Notes under the pieces: model-generated
What the model was told of the DNA's origin: nothing
Database searches by the model: none
What the model saw: the letters and a program-made list of their open reading frames with translations, nothing else
DNA from: Cyanobium sp. N.Huapi 1H5
GTDB taxonomy: Bacteria > Cyanobacteriota > Cyanobacteriia > PCC-6307 > Cyanobiaceae
Assembly: GCF_024345535.1 (NCBI RefSeq)
Contig: NZ_JAGQBH010000005.1
Span: 186,001 to 250,000 of the forward strand
DNA length: 64,000 nt
Direction of reading: 5' to 3'
Shown: one piece after another, positions 27,896-37,497 of the stretch
How positions within the stretch are numbered: position 1 is the stretch's first letter
How the letters are laid out: every line of letters starts with the position of its first letter
Program-made: the position numbers and the translations under genes

Positions 27896-28342
27896 TCAGG
27901 ACGGGCCGTCCGTGCTCGCGCCGTCGAGGGGCAGCAGCCAGATCGAACCGGTCTCCTTGTGGATCTCGATCCGGAACTCCTGGCCCGGCTCCAGCCCCAT
28001 GCGGCGGGTGTAGGCCTGGCCGATCAGCAGGTTTCCGTTGCCGTGCACCCGGGTGCGGAACTCGGCCTGGCGCCCCTTCCCCACCCCGGCCGAACCGCCG
28101 CCGGCGCTGGACGGCACGGGGTAGCCCTTGGCGGCCACCAGGGCGCGATAGAAGTTCTTCCTGAGCACCCGACCGCTCGGCCCCACGTAGCCGCAGGCCC
28201 GGGCGATCTGCTCCTCAGGCCGGTTGCTGAGGGAACGGGCCCGCTCCAGGAGGGCCTGGCCCTCGAGCATCACGGTGCCGGCTGAACTGTCCTCGTTGGC
28301 TGGTCCTTTCTGGGCACCCATCAGCCGGTCAGACGGAGACAT
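27896..28342 (-). CDS. cyAbrB-family transcriptional regulator
   Basis: This 148-aa protein matches the cyanobacterial AbrB clade. The N-terminal half (LEGQALLERARSLSNRPEEQIARACGYVGPSGRVLRKNFYRAL) is the clade-specific region, and the DNA-binding AbrB-like domain lies at the C-terminus (FRTRVHGNGNLLIGQAYTRRMGLEPG). cyAbrB proteins bind widely and adjust carbon, nitrogen and hydrogenase genes. It lies 49 bases downstream of ctaE on the same strand, so read-through from the oxidase operon is possible. ATG 28321 is an alternative start. Confidence 0.9.
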   Translation of the reverse strand: MSPSDRLMGAQKGPANEDSSAGTVMLEGQALLERARSLSNRPEEQIARACGYVGPSGRVLRKNFYRALVAAKGYPVPSSAGGGSAGVGKGRQAEFRTRVHGNGNLLIGQAYTRRMGLEPGQEFRIEIHKETGSIWLLPLDGASTDGPS

Positions 28343-28391
28343 CTGAATGAATTGTGCCGATTGCTGTGCTGAACGGGCAACAGTCAGCGAA

Positions 28392-29000
28392 TCAGAGCAG
28401 GTAAAGAATCCCGTAAAGCACCACCCAGATGCCGTCGACGAAGTGCCAATAGAGCTCCGCGGCCTCCAGGCCGAAGGGGTCGGCGCTGGTGACGCGGCCG
28501 CCGTTGCGGGTCTGCACCCAGACCAGCAGGATGCAGATCACCCCGAGGGTGACGTGCAGGCCGTGGAAGCCCGTCAGGGCATAGAACGTGCTGGCGAAGA
28601 GGTTGTCGGTGAGGCCGAACGGGAGGGAGAAGTACTCCACCATCTGGCCGGCCAGAAAGGCCGCCCCGAGGGCCGCGGTGAGCAGCAGCCAGTTTCGGCA
28701 GGGCCCCATCCGACCCAGCAGCAGATTGCGGCCGGAGCGGTGGAACGTGTAGCTGCTGACCAGCAGCAGCATGGTGTTGATGGATGGCAGCAGCAGTTCC
28801 AGCTCGTAGGTGGAGCCCGCCGGCAGGGGATTCACCGCCCGGAAGGTGAGATAGGCGGCGAAGAAGCCGGCGAAGGTCATCCCGTCGGCCACCAGGAAGG
28901 TGGCCAGGCCGAAGAGCCTGAGATCGGCATGGCCTCCGTGGTCTTCGGCGGCGGTCGCTTCGGCGGCGGTGGCGCTGCTGCTGGTGGCGAGGCTGGTCAT
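28392..29000 (-). CDS. ctaE: Cytochrome c oxidase subunit III
   Basis: This 202-aa membrane subunit of the aa3-type oxidase has five hydrophobic segments. It shows the family motifs RLFGLATFLVADGMTFAGFF and FHGLHVTLGVI, and ends with YWHFVDGIWVVLY. It stabilises the catalytic subunit. It is the third gene of ctaC-ctaD-ctaE, starting 47 bases after ctaD. Confidence 0.95.
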   Translation of the reverse strand: MTSLATSSSATAAEATAAEDHGGHADLRLFGLATFLVADGMTFAGFFAAYLTFRAVNPLPAGSTYELELLLPSINTMLLLVSSYTFHRSGRNLLLGRMGPCRNWLLLTAALGAAFLAGQMVEYFSLPFGLTDNLFASTFYALTGFHGLHVTLGVICILLVWVQTRNGGRVTSADPFGLEAAELYWHFVDGIWVVLYGILYLL

Positions 29001-29047
29001 GGCGGCCGGACGGTGGATGGGGGTGGAAGAGGCGGGGGTAGGGACGG

Positions 29048-30715
29048 TCAGCGGCGCCCGGCGCCACTCCAGAGGTCCCGGCCGGTGGCAGCCTGCACGC
29101 TCAGGGAGTCCTCATCGACCCCGTAACCGTAGGGGTGCTGCACCAGCGGCGCCTCACCGATCCAGTTCTCCACCGGCGGCGGCGAAGAGGTGAGCCATTC
29201 CGGCGTGAGGGCGTTCCAGGGGTTGTCGCCGGCCACCTGCCCGCGGAAGGCGCTGACGATCACGTTGTACAGGAAGGGCAGGCTGCTGACCGCCATCAGC
29301 AGGGCCCCCACACTGCTGATCTGGTTGAGGGTGGTGAAGCTGGGGTCGTACTCCGCCACCCGGCGCGGCATGCCGTTGAGGCCCAGCCAGTGCTGGGGGG
29401 CGAAGCAGAGGTTGAAGCCGATGAAGGTGAGCAGGAAATGCAGCCGGCCGAGATCCTCATTGAGCATGCGGCCGGTGAACTTCGGATACCAGTGGTAGAC
29501 CGAGGCGAAGATCACGAACACCGTGCCGCCATAGACGATGTAGTGGAAGTGTCCCACCACGAAGTAGGTGTCGTGGACGTGGATATCAAAGGGCACCTGG
29601 GCCAGGGCCACGCCTGTGATGCCCCCGAACACGAAATTGACGATGAAAGCGCAGGAGAACAGCATGGCGCTGTTCAGAGCCAGCTTGCCGCCCCAGAGGG
29701 TGGCCAGCCAGTTGAAGAACTTGATCCCCGTGGGCACGGCGATGAAGGAGGTGGCGATCGTGAAGAACAGGCGCATCCAGGGCGGGGTTCCACTGGTGAA
29801 CATGTGGTGGGCCCAGACCACCAGGCCCAGCACCACGATGGCCAGGATCGAATACACCATGGTGGTGTAGCCGAACAGGGGCTTGCGGGCGTGGATGGGC
29901 AGGATCTCGCTCACCAAGCCGAAGGCCGGCAGCACCATGATGTACACGGCCGGGTGGGAATAAAACCAGAAGAGATGCTGGTAGACCACCACGTTGCCGC
30001 CCAGGGCCGGGTTGAAGAAGCCCGTGTGGGCGACGATGTCGAAGCTCAGCAGCAGCAGGGTGCCGGCCAGGACGGGGGTGGAGAGCACCACCAGGATGCT
30101 GGTGCCGAGCATGGCCCAGCAGTACATGGGAAGCTGCATCAGCTTCAGCCCGGGCCGGCGCAGCTTGAGCACGGTGGCGATGAAGTTGATGCCACCGAAG
30201 ATCGAGCTGCCCCCCAGGAGCAGCACGCTGACGATCCAGACGACCTGGCCCAGGGCCGGGGTGGTGATGCTCAGGGGTGGGTAGGCCGTCCAGCCGGACT
30301 GGGCCGCCCCGGTGATGAAGTAGCTGCCGATCAGCAGGATCCCGGCCGGCGGAATCATCCAGAAGGCCACGGCATTGAGCCTGGGGAAGGCCATGTCCCT
30401 GGCGCCCACGTAGAAGGGAATCAGGTAGTTGCCGAAGGCACCATTCACCACCGGCACGATCCACAGGAAGATCATCACGGTCCCGTGGAGGGTGAGAACT
30501 TCGTTGTAGGTTTCGCGGCTGACGAAATCAGAGATCGGGCTGGTCAGTTCGGCGCGGATGACGCCGGCCAGGGCACCGCCGATGAAATAGAAGAGGAATC
30601 CCGTCACCAGATACTGCAGCCCGATCACCTTGTGATCCAGGCTGAAACTGAAGTAGCGCAACCAGCCCTGGGGCTGGAGGCTCTCCTGGAAGTCGTTGGG
30701 GGAGGCGACGGTCAT
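29048..30715 (-). CDS. ctaD: Cytochrome c oxidase subunit I (A2-type)
   Basis: This 555-aa catalytic subunit has 12 membrane helices and ligates heme a, heme a3 and CuB. Ligands are visible in LTLHGTVMIF (heme a), FYSHPAVYIMVLP (CuB His and cross-linked Tyr), WAHHMFTSG (CuB His pair) and HFHYIVYGG (heme a3 and heme a). The helix VI motif is YSHPAVY and not GHPEVY, so the D-channel glutamate is absent; that is the mark of A2-type oxidases. It is the second gene of the ctaCDE operon. Confidence 0.97.
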   Translation of the reverse strand: MTVASPNDFQESLQPQGWLRYFSFSLDHKVIGLQYLVTGFLFYFIGGALAGVIRAELTSPISDFVSRETYNEVLTLHGTVMIFLWIVPVVNGAFGNYLIPFYVGARDMAFPRLNAVAFWMIPPAGILLIGSYFITGAAQSGWTAYPPLSITTPALGQVVWIVSVLLLGGSSIFGGINFIATVLKLRRPGLKLMQLPMYCWAMLGTSILVVLSTPVLAGTLLLLSFDIVAHTGFFNPALGGNVVVYQHLFWFYSHPAVYIMVLPAFGLVSEILPIHARKPLFGYTTMVYSILAIVVLGLVVWAHHMFTSGTPPWMRLFFTIATSFIAVPTGIKFFNWLATLWGGKLALNSAMLFSCAFIVNFVFGGITGVALAQVPFDIHVHDTYFVVGHFHYIVYGGTVFVIFASVYHWYPKFTGRMLNEDLGRLHFLLTFIGFNLCFAPQHWLGLNGMPRRVAEYDPSFTTLNQISSVGALLMAVSSLPFLYNVIVSAFRGQVAGDNPWNALTPEWLTSSPPPVENWIGEAPLVQHPYGYGVDEDSLSVQAATGRDLWSGAGRR

Positions 30716-30759
30716 CGGGCGTGTGGGTGCGGGCGAAGTCGGGTTCGGGGGTCGGGGCG

Positions 30760-31653
30760 TCAGGCGGTGGGGGTGCCCGCGGCGCTGGCCACCGTGGCGG
30801 CCACGGGACTGTTCTTCTGCAGCCAGGCGTCGTAGGCATCGGGCTCGTGCACCACCACGGTGGAGCGCATGCCGCCGTGGTAAGGCCCGCAGAGCTCGGC
30901 GCAGATGATCGGGTAGCTGCCCGCCTTGGTGGGGGTGAAGGTGAGCACGGTGGGCTGGCCAGGGATCACGTCCTGCTTGAGCCGGAACTGGGGCACCCAG
31001 AAGGCGTGGATCACGTCGTTGGCCTTCATGCGCAGCTCCACCGGCCGGCCGTTGGGCACATGCAGCTCACCGCTGGTGATGTCGCCTTCCGGGTAGTGGA
31101 AGATGAAGGCGAACTGCATGGCCGTCACCTCCACCGGCAGGACATTGGCTTCGCCGGCCGTCGTGCCGATGCCCCCCCAGACCCGGGGGGCCTTCACAGG
31201 CGCCATGCCCTCCGGGGCGGGCTCTGCGGTGGTGACGGACGCCTCCATGGTTTCCATCGCCGGCATCCGGTGCATGGCGGAGTGGTCGTTGAGGCTGCTC
31301 ATGCCCCCCATGCGCTCGTAGATGTCGTAGCTGTAGATGCCGACGAACAGCACCACGATCGCCGGGATGGCGGTCCAGACGATCTCGAGGAGCAGATTTC
31401 CCTCGATCGCCAGGCCGTCGGTGTGGTCGCCGCTGCGGCGGCGGAAGCGAATCAGGCTGAACACCACCAGGCCGACGATGCCCAGGAACAGGATCGTGCC
31501 GATGCTGAACAGCACCCGGAACAGGGAGTCGTAGACCGGCGCGTTGGCGCTGGCGTCGAGGGGCAGCAGGTTGACGTTGTATCCCACCCACAGGCCGGAC
31601 AGGACAAGCGCCATGCCCACCAGCAGGGTGACCAGGGAGGAGGGAATCGGCAC
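30760..31653 (-). CDS. ctaC: Cytochrome c oxidase subunit II
   Basis: This 297-aa subunit receives electrons from soluble cytochrome c or plastocyanin. Two N-terminal helices are followed by a cupredoxin domain with the complete CuA site ICAELCGPYHGGM plus the upstream histidine in VIHAFWVPQ. A Pro/Met/Ala-rich insertion at about residues 115-165 (near MHRMPAMETMEAS) is longer than usual. The start is GTG 31653. It is the first gene of the operon; its upstream region contains the first copy of the duplicated 91-bp element. Confidence 0.96.
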   Translation of the reverse strand: MPIPSSLVTLLVGMALVLSGLWVGYNVNLLPLDASANAPVYDSLFRVLFSIGTILFLGIVGLVVFSLIRFRRRSGDHTDGLAIEGNLLLEIVWTAIPAIVVLFVGIYSYDIYERMGGMSSLNDHSAMHRMPAMETMEASVTTAEPAPEGMAPVKAPRVWGGIGTTAGEANVLPVEVTAMQFAFIFHYPEGDITSGELHVPNGRPVELRMKANDVIHAFWVPQFRLKQDVIPGQPTVLTFTPTKAGSYPIICAELCGPYHGGMRSTVVVHEPDAYDAWLQKNSPVAATVASAAGTPTA

Positions 31654-31999
31654 GGGGACGGCGGCGGGACGGAGTGCGGAAGGGTGGCGAGCCCCTGAGG
31701 CAAACAGCTTATGGACGGCCGTTCGCGCGCCGCGCGTTCGTTGTAACCAGAGACGCGATTTCGGAGAAATTTCACATTCACTTCGGGCGATGTGCTGATT
31801 CGCACATCTTTCAAGGTCCGCAAACTTCCTGGCCCATCGGGGCGTACGCCTGGGCCCCCGCCGCCCGGGGCCCGCTGCCGCGGCGGAAGGTCACTGCGAG
31901 CATGAAGCTCACCCATGCCCGGCTGTGGTGCGATCGGTCGCCGGGATCCCGGGGTTCCGAGGCTCCCCACACCCCGAGTTGCACCTGAGCGGAGCTGCG
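31654..31999. other. 346-base intergenic region between ctaC and the channel-like gene
   Basis: This is the only gap above 300 bases. It holds the divergent promoters of ctaCDE and the plus-strand channel-like gene, the first copy of the duplicated 91-bp element, and a GC-palindromic run near 31723-31737. The stretch after the element (31828-31999) has no RNA gene, open frame or terminator that I can support; a purine-rich ribosome site (GAGCGGAG) precedes the next start. Confidence 0.7.
31737..31827 (+). repeat. Duplicated 91-bp regulatory element, copy 1
   Basis: This copy matches 32888-32978 at 85 of 91 positions, and 57 consecutive bases (31758-31814) are identical. It carries two inverted repeats: ATTTC-GGA-GAAAT (31758-31770) and GATGTGC-TGATTC-GCACATC (31789-31808). 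It begins 84 bases from the ctaC start and ends 172 bases before the channel-like gene, so it may act on either or both. Confidence 0.9.
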
Positions 32000-32773
32000 A
32001 TGCCCTTCACCCACGAGCAGATCCAGAGACTCCGCCACCGCCATCGCGGCTACATCCTCACCCTCGCCACCGAGGTCCTGCTGATCCTGGCGCTGCCGTT
32101 CAGTCAGTCACACGCCTGGCTGCTCTCCCTGCTGCTGATCGGCCTGGCGGTGGTGTTGATCACCACCGTGACGCGCTACTCCCCCCTGGTCAGCACCCGG
32201 CCCCTGCTGTACGGGCTCGGTGGCCTGGCGCTCGCCCTGGAGGTGCTGTGGCATCTGGCCCTGGCCTTTGATCCACCCCTGGGGCGCCTCGTCACGGTGC
32301 CCCATGTGATCGCCTGGCTGCTGTTCTTTCTGGTGGCGCTGATGCGCAAGGTGAAGACCCTGGTGCGCGAGCCCTTCGTGACGCTGGCCGTGGTGATGGG
32401 TGCCACCTCCGGCTATCTCCTGGTCGGCATCGCCGGCGGGGTGATGCTGGTGGCCCTGTGGGTCCTGCACCCCGGCGCCTACGACCTCTCCGCCCTTCCG
32501 GTGCTTCAGGATCGCCACGCCGATGCCGTGGCCATGGCGCCGGCGCTGATGGCCGCCTCGTTCATGATCCTGACCAGCGTGGGCTCGGCGGTGCTGCGCA
32601 GCAGCGACGTGACCGGCCAGGTGATCACGGTGGTGATCACGATTTCGGGACAGCTCTATATCGCCATCCTGATTGCCCTGATCCTGGGCCGCTTCCACAC
32701 CAGGCCCGCCAGGGCCAGGGCCTTGCCGTTGTCCCGTCCCCATCGGGAGGGCCACCAGCCCTCGCATCGCTGA
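32000..32773 (+). CDS. Channel-like membrane protein lacking the potassium filter
   Basis: This 257-aa protein has about six hydrophobic segments. The last two and the loop between them resemble the pore of two-helix potassium channels of cyanobacteria: ASFMILTSVGSAV, then ISGQLYIAILIALILGRF, the last matching the usual GQLYLAVLIARLVG. Where a channel has T-x-G-Y-G-D, this protein has TSVGSAV, so the filter Tyr, Gly and Asp are missing. It is unlikely to conduct K+ selectively. It sits between ctaC and ctaA, and its promoter region has the same 91-bp element as ctaA. A role with the oxidase is an inference. The Arg/His-rich tail is poorly conserved in appearance. Confidence 0.75.
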   Translation: MPFTHEQIQRLRHRHRGYILTLATEVLLILALPFSQSHAWLLSLLLIGLAVVLITTVTRYSPLVSTRPLLYGLGGLALALEVLWHLALAFDPPLGRLVTVPHVIAWLLFFLVALMRKVKTLVREPFVTLAVVMGATSGYLLVGIAGGVMLVALWVLHPGAYDLSALPVLQDRHADAVAMAPALMAASFMILTSVGSAVLRSSDVTGQVITVVITISGQLYIAILIALILGRFHTRPARARALPLSRPHREGHQPSHR

Positions 32774-32887
32774 CCCAGGACGCCCAGAGACCCCTCTTTC
32801 CCTGTCGGCCGGTGCCTGTGCCTGCCGTTCCATCCTCTGGGTGATCGCCACCGCTGAGGCGGCGAAGGGCCCTGCGCGCGCCTCACT

Positions 32888-32978
32888 TTCGTTGTAGCCA
32901 GAGAGGCAATTTCGGAGAAATTTCACATTCACTTCGGGCGATGTGCTGATTCGCACATCTTTCAATGCCCGCTAACTT
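32888..32978 (+). repeat. Duplicated 91-bp regulatory element, copy 2, directly upstream of ctaA
   Basis: This is the second copy of the 91-bp element, ending 24 bases before the ctaA ATG. It contains AATTTC-GGA-GAAATT (32908-32922) and GATGTGC-TGATTC-GCACATC (32940-32959). A possible sigma-70-type promoter is TTCGCA (32950-32955), 17 bases, TAACTT (32973-32978); the second inverted repeat overlaps that -35, as an operator would. Confidence 0.9.
32950..32978 (+). promoter_or_regulatory. Candidate ctaA promoter inside repeat copy 2
   Basis: TTCGCA and TAACTT are spaced 17 bases apart, and the start codon lies 24 bases after the -10 end. In copy 1 the corresponding hexamers are TTCGCA (31799-31804) and AAACTT (31822-31827). 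This is a pattern match only. Confidence 0.4.
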
Positions 32979-33002
32979 GGGCACCCGGAAGAGCAATCGT
33001 TC

Positions 33003-33968
33003 ATGGCCGTGGCGCCGTCCGCGCAACCCCTGCCCCTGCCCCGGTCCGCCCCCGGGGAGAGCTGGCCCGTGCGCCTGGTGCCCCTGCTCACCGCCCACCT
33101 CGTCGTCGCCCTGGTGGCCCTGGTGGCCATCGGTGGCGCCACCCGGGTGATGCAGGCCGGGCTGGCCTGTCCCGACTGGCCCCTCTGTTACGGCGTGCTC
33201 TGGCCGGGCCGCCAGTGGAACCTGCAGGTGTTCCTGGAGTGGTTCCACCGCCTCGACGCCTTCCTGGTGGGTGTGGCCCTGCTGCTCCTGTTCGCCCTCA
33301 GCCTGCGCTTCCGCGCCCGCTTCCCCGGCTGGCTGCCCTGGAGTGCCGGCCTGGCCCTGGTCCTTGTGGCTGTCCAGGGCGGCCTGGGTGCCCTCACCGT
33401 GCTCAGCCAGCTGGCAGCCCCCACCGTCACCCTGCACCTGGCCGCGGCCCTGAGCCTGGTGCTCCTGCTGAGCGCCATGCACCAAGGGCTGGAGCGCCGG
33501 GTTGCCTTCGGGGCGGCCCCCGTGGCCGGCCATCTGCCGCGCTGGTGGTCCCCCCTCCCTGTCCTGGCCGCCCTGCTCGTCGGTGGCCAGTGCCTGCTGG
33601 GGGCGGCCATGGCCAGCCGCTGGGCCGCCCCGCTCTGCCTGCAGGCCGGGGAGGGCTGCCGCTGGCTGCTGCTGCACCGGCAGGGGGCCTACCCGGCGGC
33701 GGTGGCGGTGCTGCTGCTGGCCGCCGCCTCCATGGCCCTCCCGGCCGGCCACGGCCGATCCCGGGCCCTGGCCGCCGCCGCCGCCGGCCTGGTGGTGGTC
33801 CAGGTGGTGCTCGGGGTGCTCACCCTGCGGCTCCAGCTGGCCGTCCCGGCCGTCACCATCGCCCACCAGCTCACCGCCGCCCTGCTGGTGGGGGTGCTCG
33901 GTGGGCTCTGGGGACTCGCGTTCCCGTCCCCGTCCGTTTCTGTCCGTCCCGAGGTGGCCCATGGTTAG
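33003..33968 (+). CDS. ctaA: Heme A synthase (CtaA/COX15)
   Basis: CtaA oxidises the C8 methyl of heme O to give heme A for the aa3 oxidase. The 321-aa, eight-helix protein has the cysteine pair loop [12 protein letters not shown], the catalytic EWFHR motif in the first half, and further heme-ligand histidines in [16 protein letters not shown] and IAHQLTAAL. The N-terminal ~25 residues are proline-rich. Its stop overlaps the ctaB start by 8 bases. Confidence 0.95.
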   Translation: MAVAPSAQPLPLPRSAPGESWPVRLVPLLTAHLVVALVALVAIGGATRVMQAGLACPDWPLCYGVLWPGRQWNLQVFLEWFHRLDAFLVGVALLLLFALSLRFRARFPGWLPWSAGLALVLVAVQGGLGALTVLSQLAAPTVTLHLAAALSLVLLLSAMHQGLERRVAFGAAPVAGHLPRWWSPLPVLAALLVGGQCLLGAAMASRWAAPLCLQAGEGCRWLLLHRQGAYPAAVAVLLLAAASMALPAGHGRSRALAAAAAGLVVVQVVLGVLTLRLQLAVPAVTIAHQLTAALLVGVLGGLWGLAFPSPSVSVRPEVAHG

Positions 33969-34956
33969 TGTCAGCGCCGTGGCGGCCATCGCCGCACCCT
34001 CCGCGCCGGCGGCGATCCGGCCTTCGGTGAAGCTCCCGGCCTGGCTGGAGGTGGCCAAGCCGCGGCTGATTCCGCTGCTGCTCGCCACCACGGTGGGGGG
34101 CATGGCCCTCACCGCCGCCTGGCCGCTCGATCCGGTGCGCCTGCTCTGCACCCTGGTGGGCGGTTCGATGGCCTCGGCCGCCGCCGGGGTCCTCAACTGT
34201 CTCTGGGAGCAGGAACTCGACGGCCGCATGCAGCGCACCAGCCGCCGTGCCCTGCCCTCGGGCCGCCTGGCCCAGCGCCAGGCCTTCGGCCTCGCCGTGG
34301 CCCTCACCGTTGGCTCGGTGCTGGTGCTCGTCCTGGGGGTCAACGCCCTGGCCGCCTCCCTGGCCCTGCTGGGGCTGTGCAGCTACGTGCTGCTCTACAC
34401 GGCCCTGCTCAAGCCCCGCACCACCCAGAACATCGTCATCGGCGGCATGGCCGGGGCGATCCCGCCCCTGGTGGGCGCGGCGGCCGCCACCGGCCACCTG
34501 GGCTGGAGCAGCTGGTGGCTGTTCAGCCTGGTGATGGTCTGGACACCGGCCCATTTCTGGGCCCTGGCCCTGCTCCTGCATGAGGACTACCGCTCCGTCG
34601 GCATTCCGATGCTGCCGGTGGTGAAGGGGCTGACGGTCACGGCCCGGGCCATCGGCCGCTACAGCTGGGCCACGGTGGCCATGAGCCTGGCCGGGGTGGT
34701 CGCCCTCCCCAGCGGCGGCTGGCTCTACGGCCTGCTGGTGCTCCCCTTCAACGCCCGGCTGCTGCAGCTCAGCTCCAGCCTGGCGGAAGACCCGGGCGAC
34801 CCCCGCCGGGCCCGCAGCCTGTTCCGCTGGTCGATCTTCTATCTCTTCGGCATCTGCCTGCTGCTGGTGCTGGCGCGCACGCCCCTGGCCGCCGCCGGTG
34901 CCCCGGCCGCCCTGCTGGCCGCCGCCCTCCATCTGGCTCCGGCTGCGGCTGCCTAG
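33961..34956 (+). CDS. ctaB: Protoheme IX farnesyltransferase (heme O synthase)
   Basis: CtaB adds a farnesyl group to heme B, the step before CtaA. This 331-aa UbiA-superfamily enzyme has the first Asp-rich motif as [23 protein letters not shown] and the second conserved loop [17 protein letters not shown]. About eight helices are visible. It overlaps ctaA by 8 bases, so heme O and heme A synthesis are translationally coupled. Confidence 0.95.
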   Translation: MVSVSAVAAIAAPSAPAAIRPSVKLPAWLEVAKPRLIPLLLATTVGGMALTAAWPLDPVRLLCTLVGGSMASAAAGVLNCLWEQELDGRMQRTSRRALPSGRLAQRQAFGLAVALTVGSVLVLVLGVNALAASLALLGLCSYVLLYTALLKPRTTQNIVIGGMAGAIPPLVGAAAATGHLGWSSWWLFSLVMVWTPAHFWALALLLHEDYRSVGIPMLPVVKGLTVTARAIGRYSWATVAMSLAGVVALPSGGWLYGLLVLPFNARLLQLSSSLAEDPGDPRRARSLFRWSIFYLFGICLLLVLARTPLAAAGAPAALLAAALHLAPAAAA

Positions 34957-34994
34957 ATTGGCCGGGCTCCCACCCCTTCGCGATTGATCCCGGC

Positions 34995-36017
<1,023 letters not shown>

Positions 36018-36036
36018 CCCGCACCCCCGAATCCCC

Positions 36037-36900
36037 ATGACCAGCGCCAGCCCCTCCCTCACCCCCCTGCCCGCCGCCAGCGGTGAACCGTCGGCCCTGG
36101 CCGAGATCACCCAGGAGACGCTCGCCCTGACCCGCCGCCTGTTCGTCCAGCTGGCCCGGCGTCCCTCCACCCTGGTGGCGGGCGTGCTCCAGCCCCTGAT
36201 CTGGCTGGTGCTGTTCGGGGCCCTGTTCGCCAACGCCCCGGAGGGTCTGCTCCCCGGTGGCATCAGCTACGGCCGCTTCCTGGGGGCCGGGGTGATCGTG
36301 TTCACGGCCTTCAGTGCCGCTCTCAATGCCGGTCTGCCGGTGATGTTCGACCGGGAGTTCGGCTTCCTCAACCGGTTGCTGGTGGCGCCGCTGCGCTCCC
36401 GCAGTTCGATCGTCTTCGCCTCGGTGCTCTACATCACCAGCCTGAGCCTGGTGCAGAGTCTGGCGATCATGGGCACCGCGGCCCTGCTGGGCTATGGCTG
36501 GCCCGGTGGGGCGGGGCTGCTGCTGGTGCTGGTCACCCTGCTGCTGCTCGTCTTCGCCGTCACCGCCCTCAGCCTCGGCCTGGCCTTCGCCCTGCCGGGC
36601 CACATCGAGCTGATCGCGGTGATCTTCGTGGCCAACCTGCCGCTGCTGTTCGCCAGCACCGCCCTGGCGCCGATTTCCTTCATGCCCCCCTGGCTGGGCT
36701 GGCTGGCGGCCCTGAATCCCCTTACCTTCGCGATTGAACCGATCCGCGCCGCCTACGCGGGGTCCTTCCACCTCACCGATGTGGTGCTGGTGGCTCCCTA
36801 CGGATCCCTCACAGCGCTCACCTGCCTGGCCATCCTGGCGGGGCTGGCCGCCGGTCTGTTCCTGCTGATCCGCCCGATGCTGGATCGCAAGCTCACCTGA
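36037..36900 (+). CDS. ABC-2 type transporter permease
   Basis: This 287-aa membrane protein has six hydrophobic helices. It begins with an amphipathic segment (ALTRRLFVQLARRPSTLVAGVLQPLIWLVLF), typical of ABC-2 permeases, and has the conserved turn PISFMPPWLGWLAALNPLTFAIEPIR. With the preceding ATPase it forms an exporter of unknown substrate. The position behind ctaA-ctaB suggests, but does not prove, a link to oxidase assembly. Confidence 0.92.
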   Translation: MTSASPSLTPLPAASGEPSALAEITQETLALTRRLFVQLARRPSTLVAGVLQPLIWLVLFGALFANAPEGLLPGGISYGRFLGAGVIVFTAFSAALNAGLPVMFDREFGFLNRLLVAPLRSRSSIVFASVLYITSLSLVQSLAIMGTAALLGYGWPGGAGLLLVLVTLLLLVFAVTALSLGLAFALPGHIELIAVIFVANLPLLFASTALAPISFMPPWLGWLAALNPLTFAIEPIRAAYAGSFHLTDVVLVAPYGSLTALTCLAILAGLAAGLFLLIRPMLDRKLT

Positions 36901-36911
36901 CGTCCCGCCCC

Positions 36912-37475
36912 GTGTCCCTGCCGCCCCCCCGTCCAGAGCTCTCCAGCCTGCTGCTTGAGGCCATCCGCCGCAGGGATGCCGCCACCGTCGCCCGCCTCAC
37001 CGGCCAGTGGGCCCACCGCCACGGGGTGACCTCCCTGGAGAGCTTCCGCACCGGCAGCGTGGTCGCCGAGGCGGGCTGGGAGGCCGGCGACTGGCTGCTC
37101 CAGCACATGGATGCGGCGATGGCCCCCGCCAGCGTGACCATGGCCGAGGCCTTCGCGGCCCTCGAAGATTCCTTCTCCGCTCCCCTGCAGCCCGCCCCGA
37201 GCTCGGTCATCCCGATCACGGCTGTCCCCAGCCCAGTCACCCCCCTCAGGGCTGTCCCTGAGGCGACGAACCCCGAGGCGACCGAACCCGTCGCGGACAC
37301 CGTCGAGGAGCCAGTCCCCGCCCCCTTGGCCGAGGCCGAGGCCCCTGCTGGCCTTTCGGAAGCCATCGCCCTGCACCCCCAGACCCCGAGCGCGTCGCCG
37401 GCGCCGGCGCCTTCCACCCTGGCCGACCTGCGCTCCTGGCTCTCCGCGGCACCGCAGCATCGCCGCGCCAGCTGA
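36912..37475 (+). CDS. Hypothetical protein with helical N-domain and Pro/Ala/Glu-rich tail
   Basis: This 187-aa product starts at GTG. Residues 1-85 look folded and helical (ELSSLLLEAIRRRDAATVARL, then WAHRHGVTSLESF). Residues 90-170 are low-complexity proline, alanine and acidic residues, and the last 15 form another short helix (LADLRSWLSAA). No domain is recognised. It is 11 bases from the ABC-2 permease and 22 from nanE, so it belongs to the same run. Confidence 0.65.
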   Translation: MSLPPPRPELSSLLLEAIRRRDAATVARLTGQWAHRHGVTSLESFRTGSVVAEAGWEAGDWLLQHMDAAMAPASVTMAEAFAALEDSFSAPLQPAPSSVIPITAVPSPVTPLRAVPEATNPEATEPVADTVEEPVPAPLAEAEAPAGLSEAIALHPQTPSASPAPAPSTLADLRSWLSAAPQHRRAS

Positions 37476-37497
37476 TCCCCTACCCCCGCCCCCGCCC

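Noticed and set aside
29135..30835. A 566-codon frame antisense to ctaD
   Set aside because: It is His/Gln/Asp-rich and without hydrophobic pattern; it is a codon-bias shadow of ctaD.
31737..32965. A shared peptide start (KDVRISTSPEVNVKF) in two minus-strand frames
   Set aside because: It comes from translating the duplicated 91-bp element. Between the two copies two of the three differing codons change the amino acid, and the frames then run into unrelated antisense sequence of different length.
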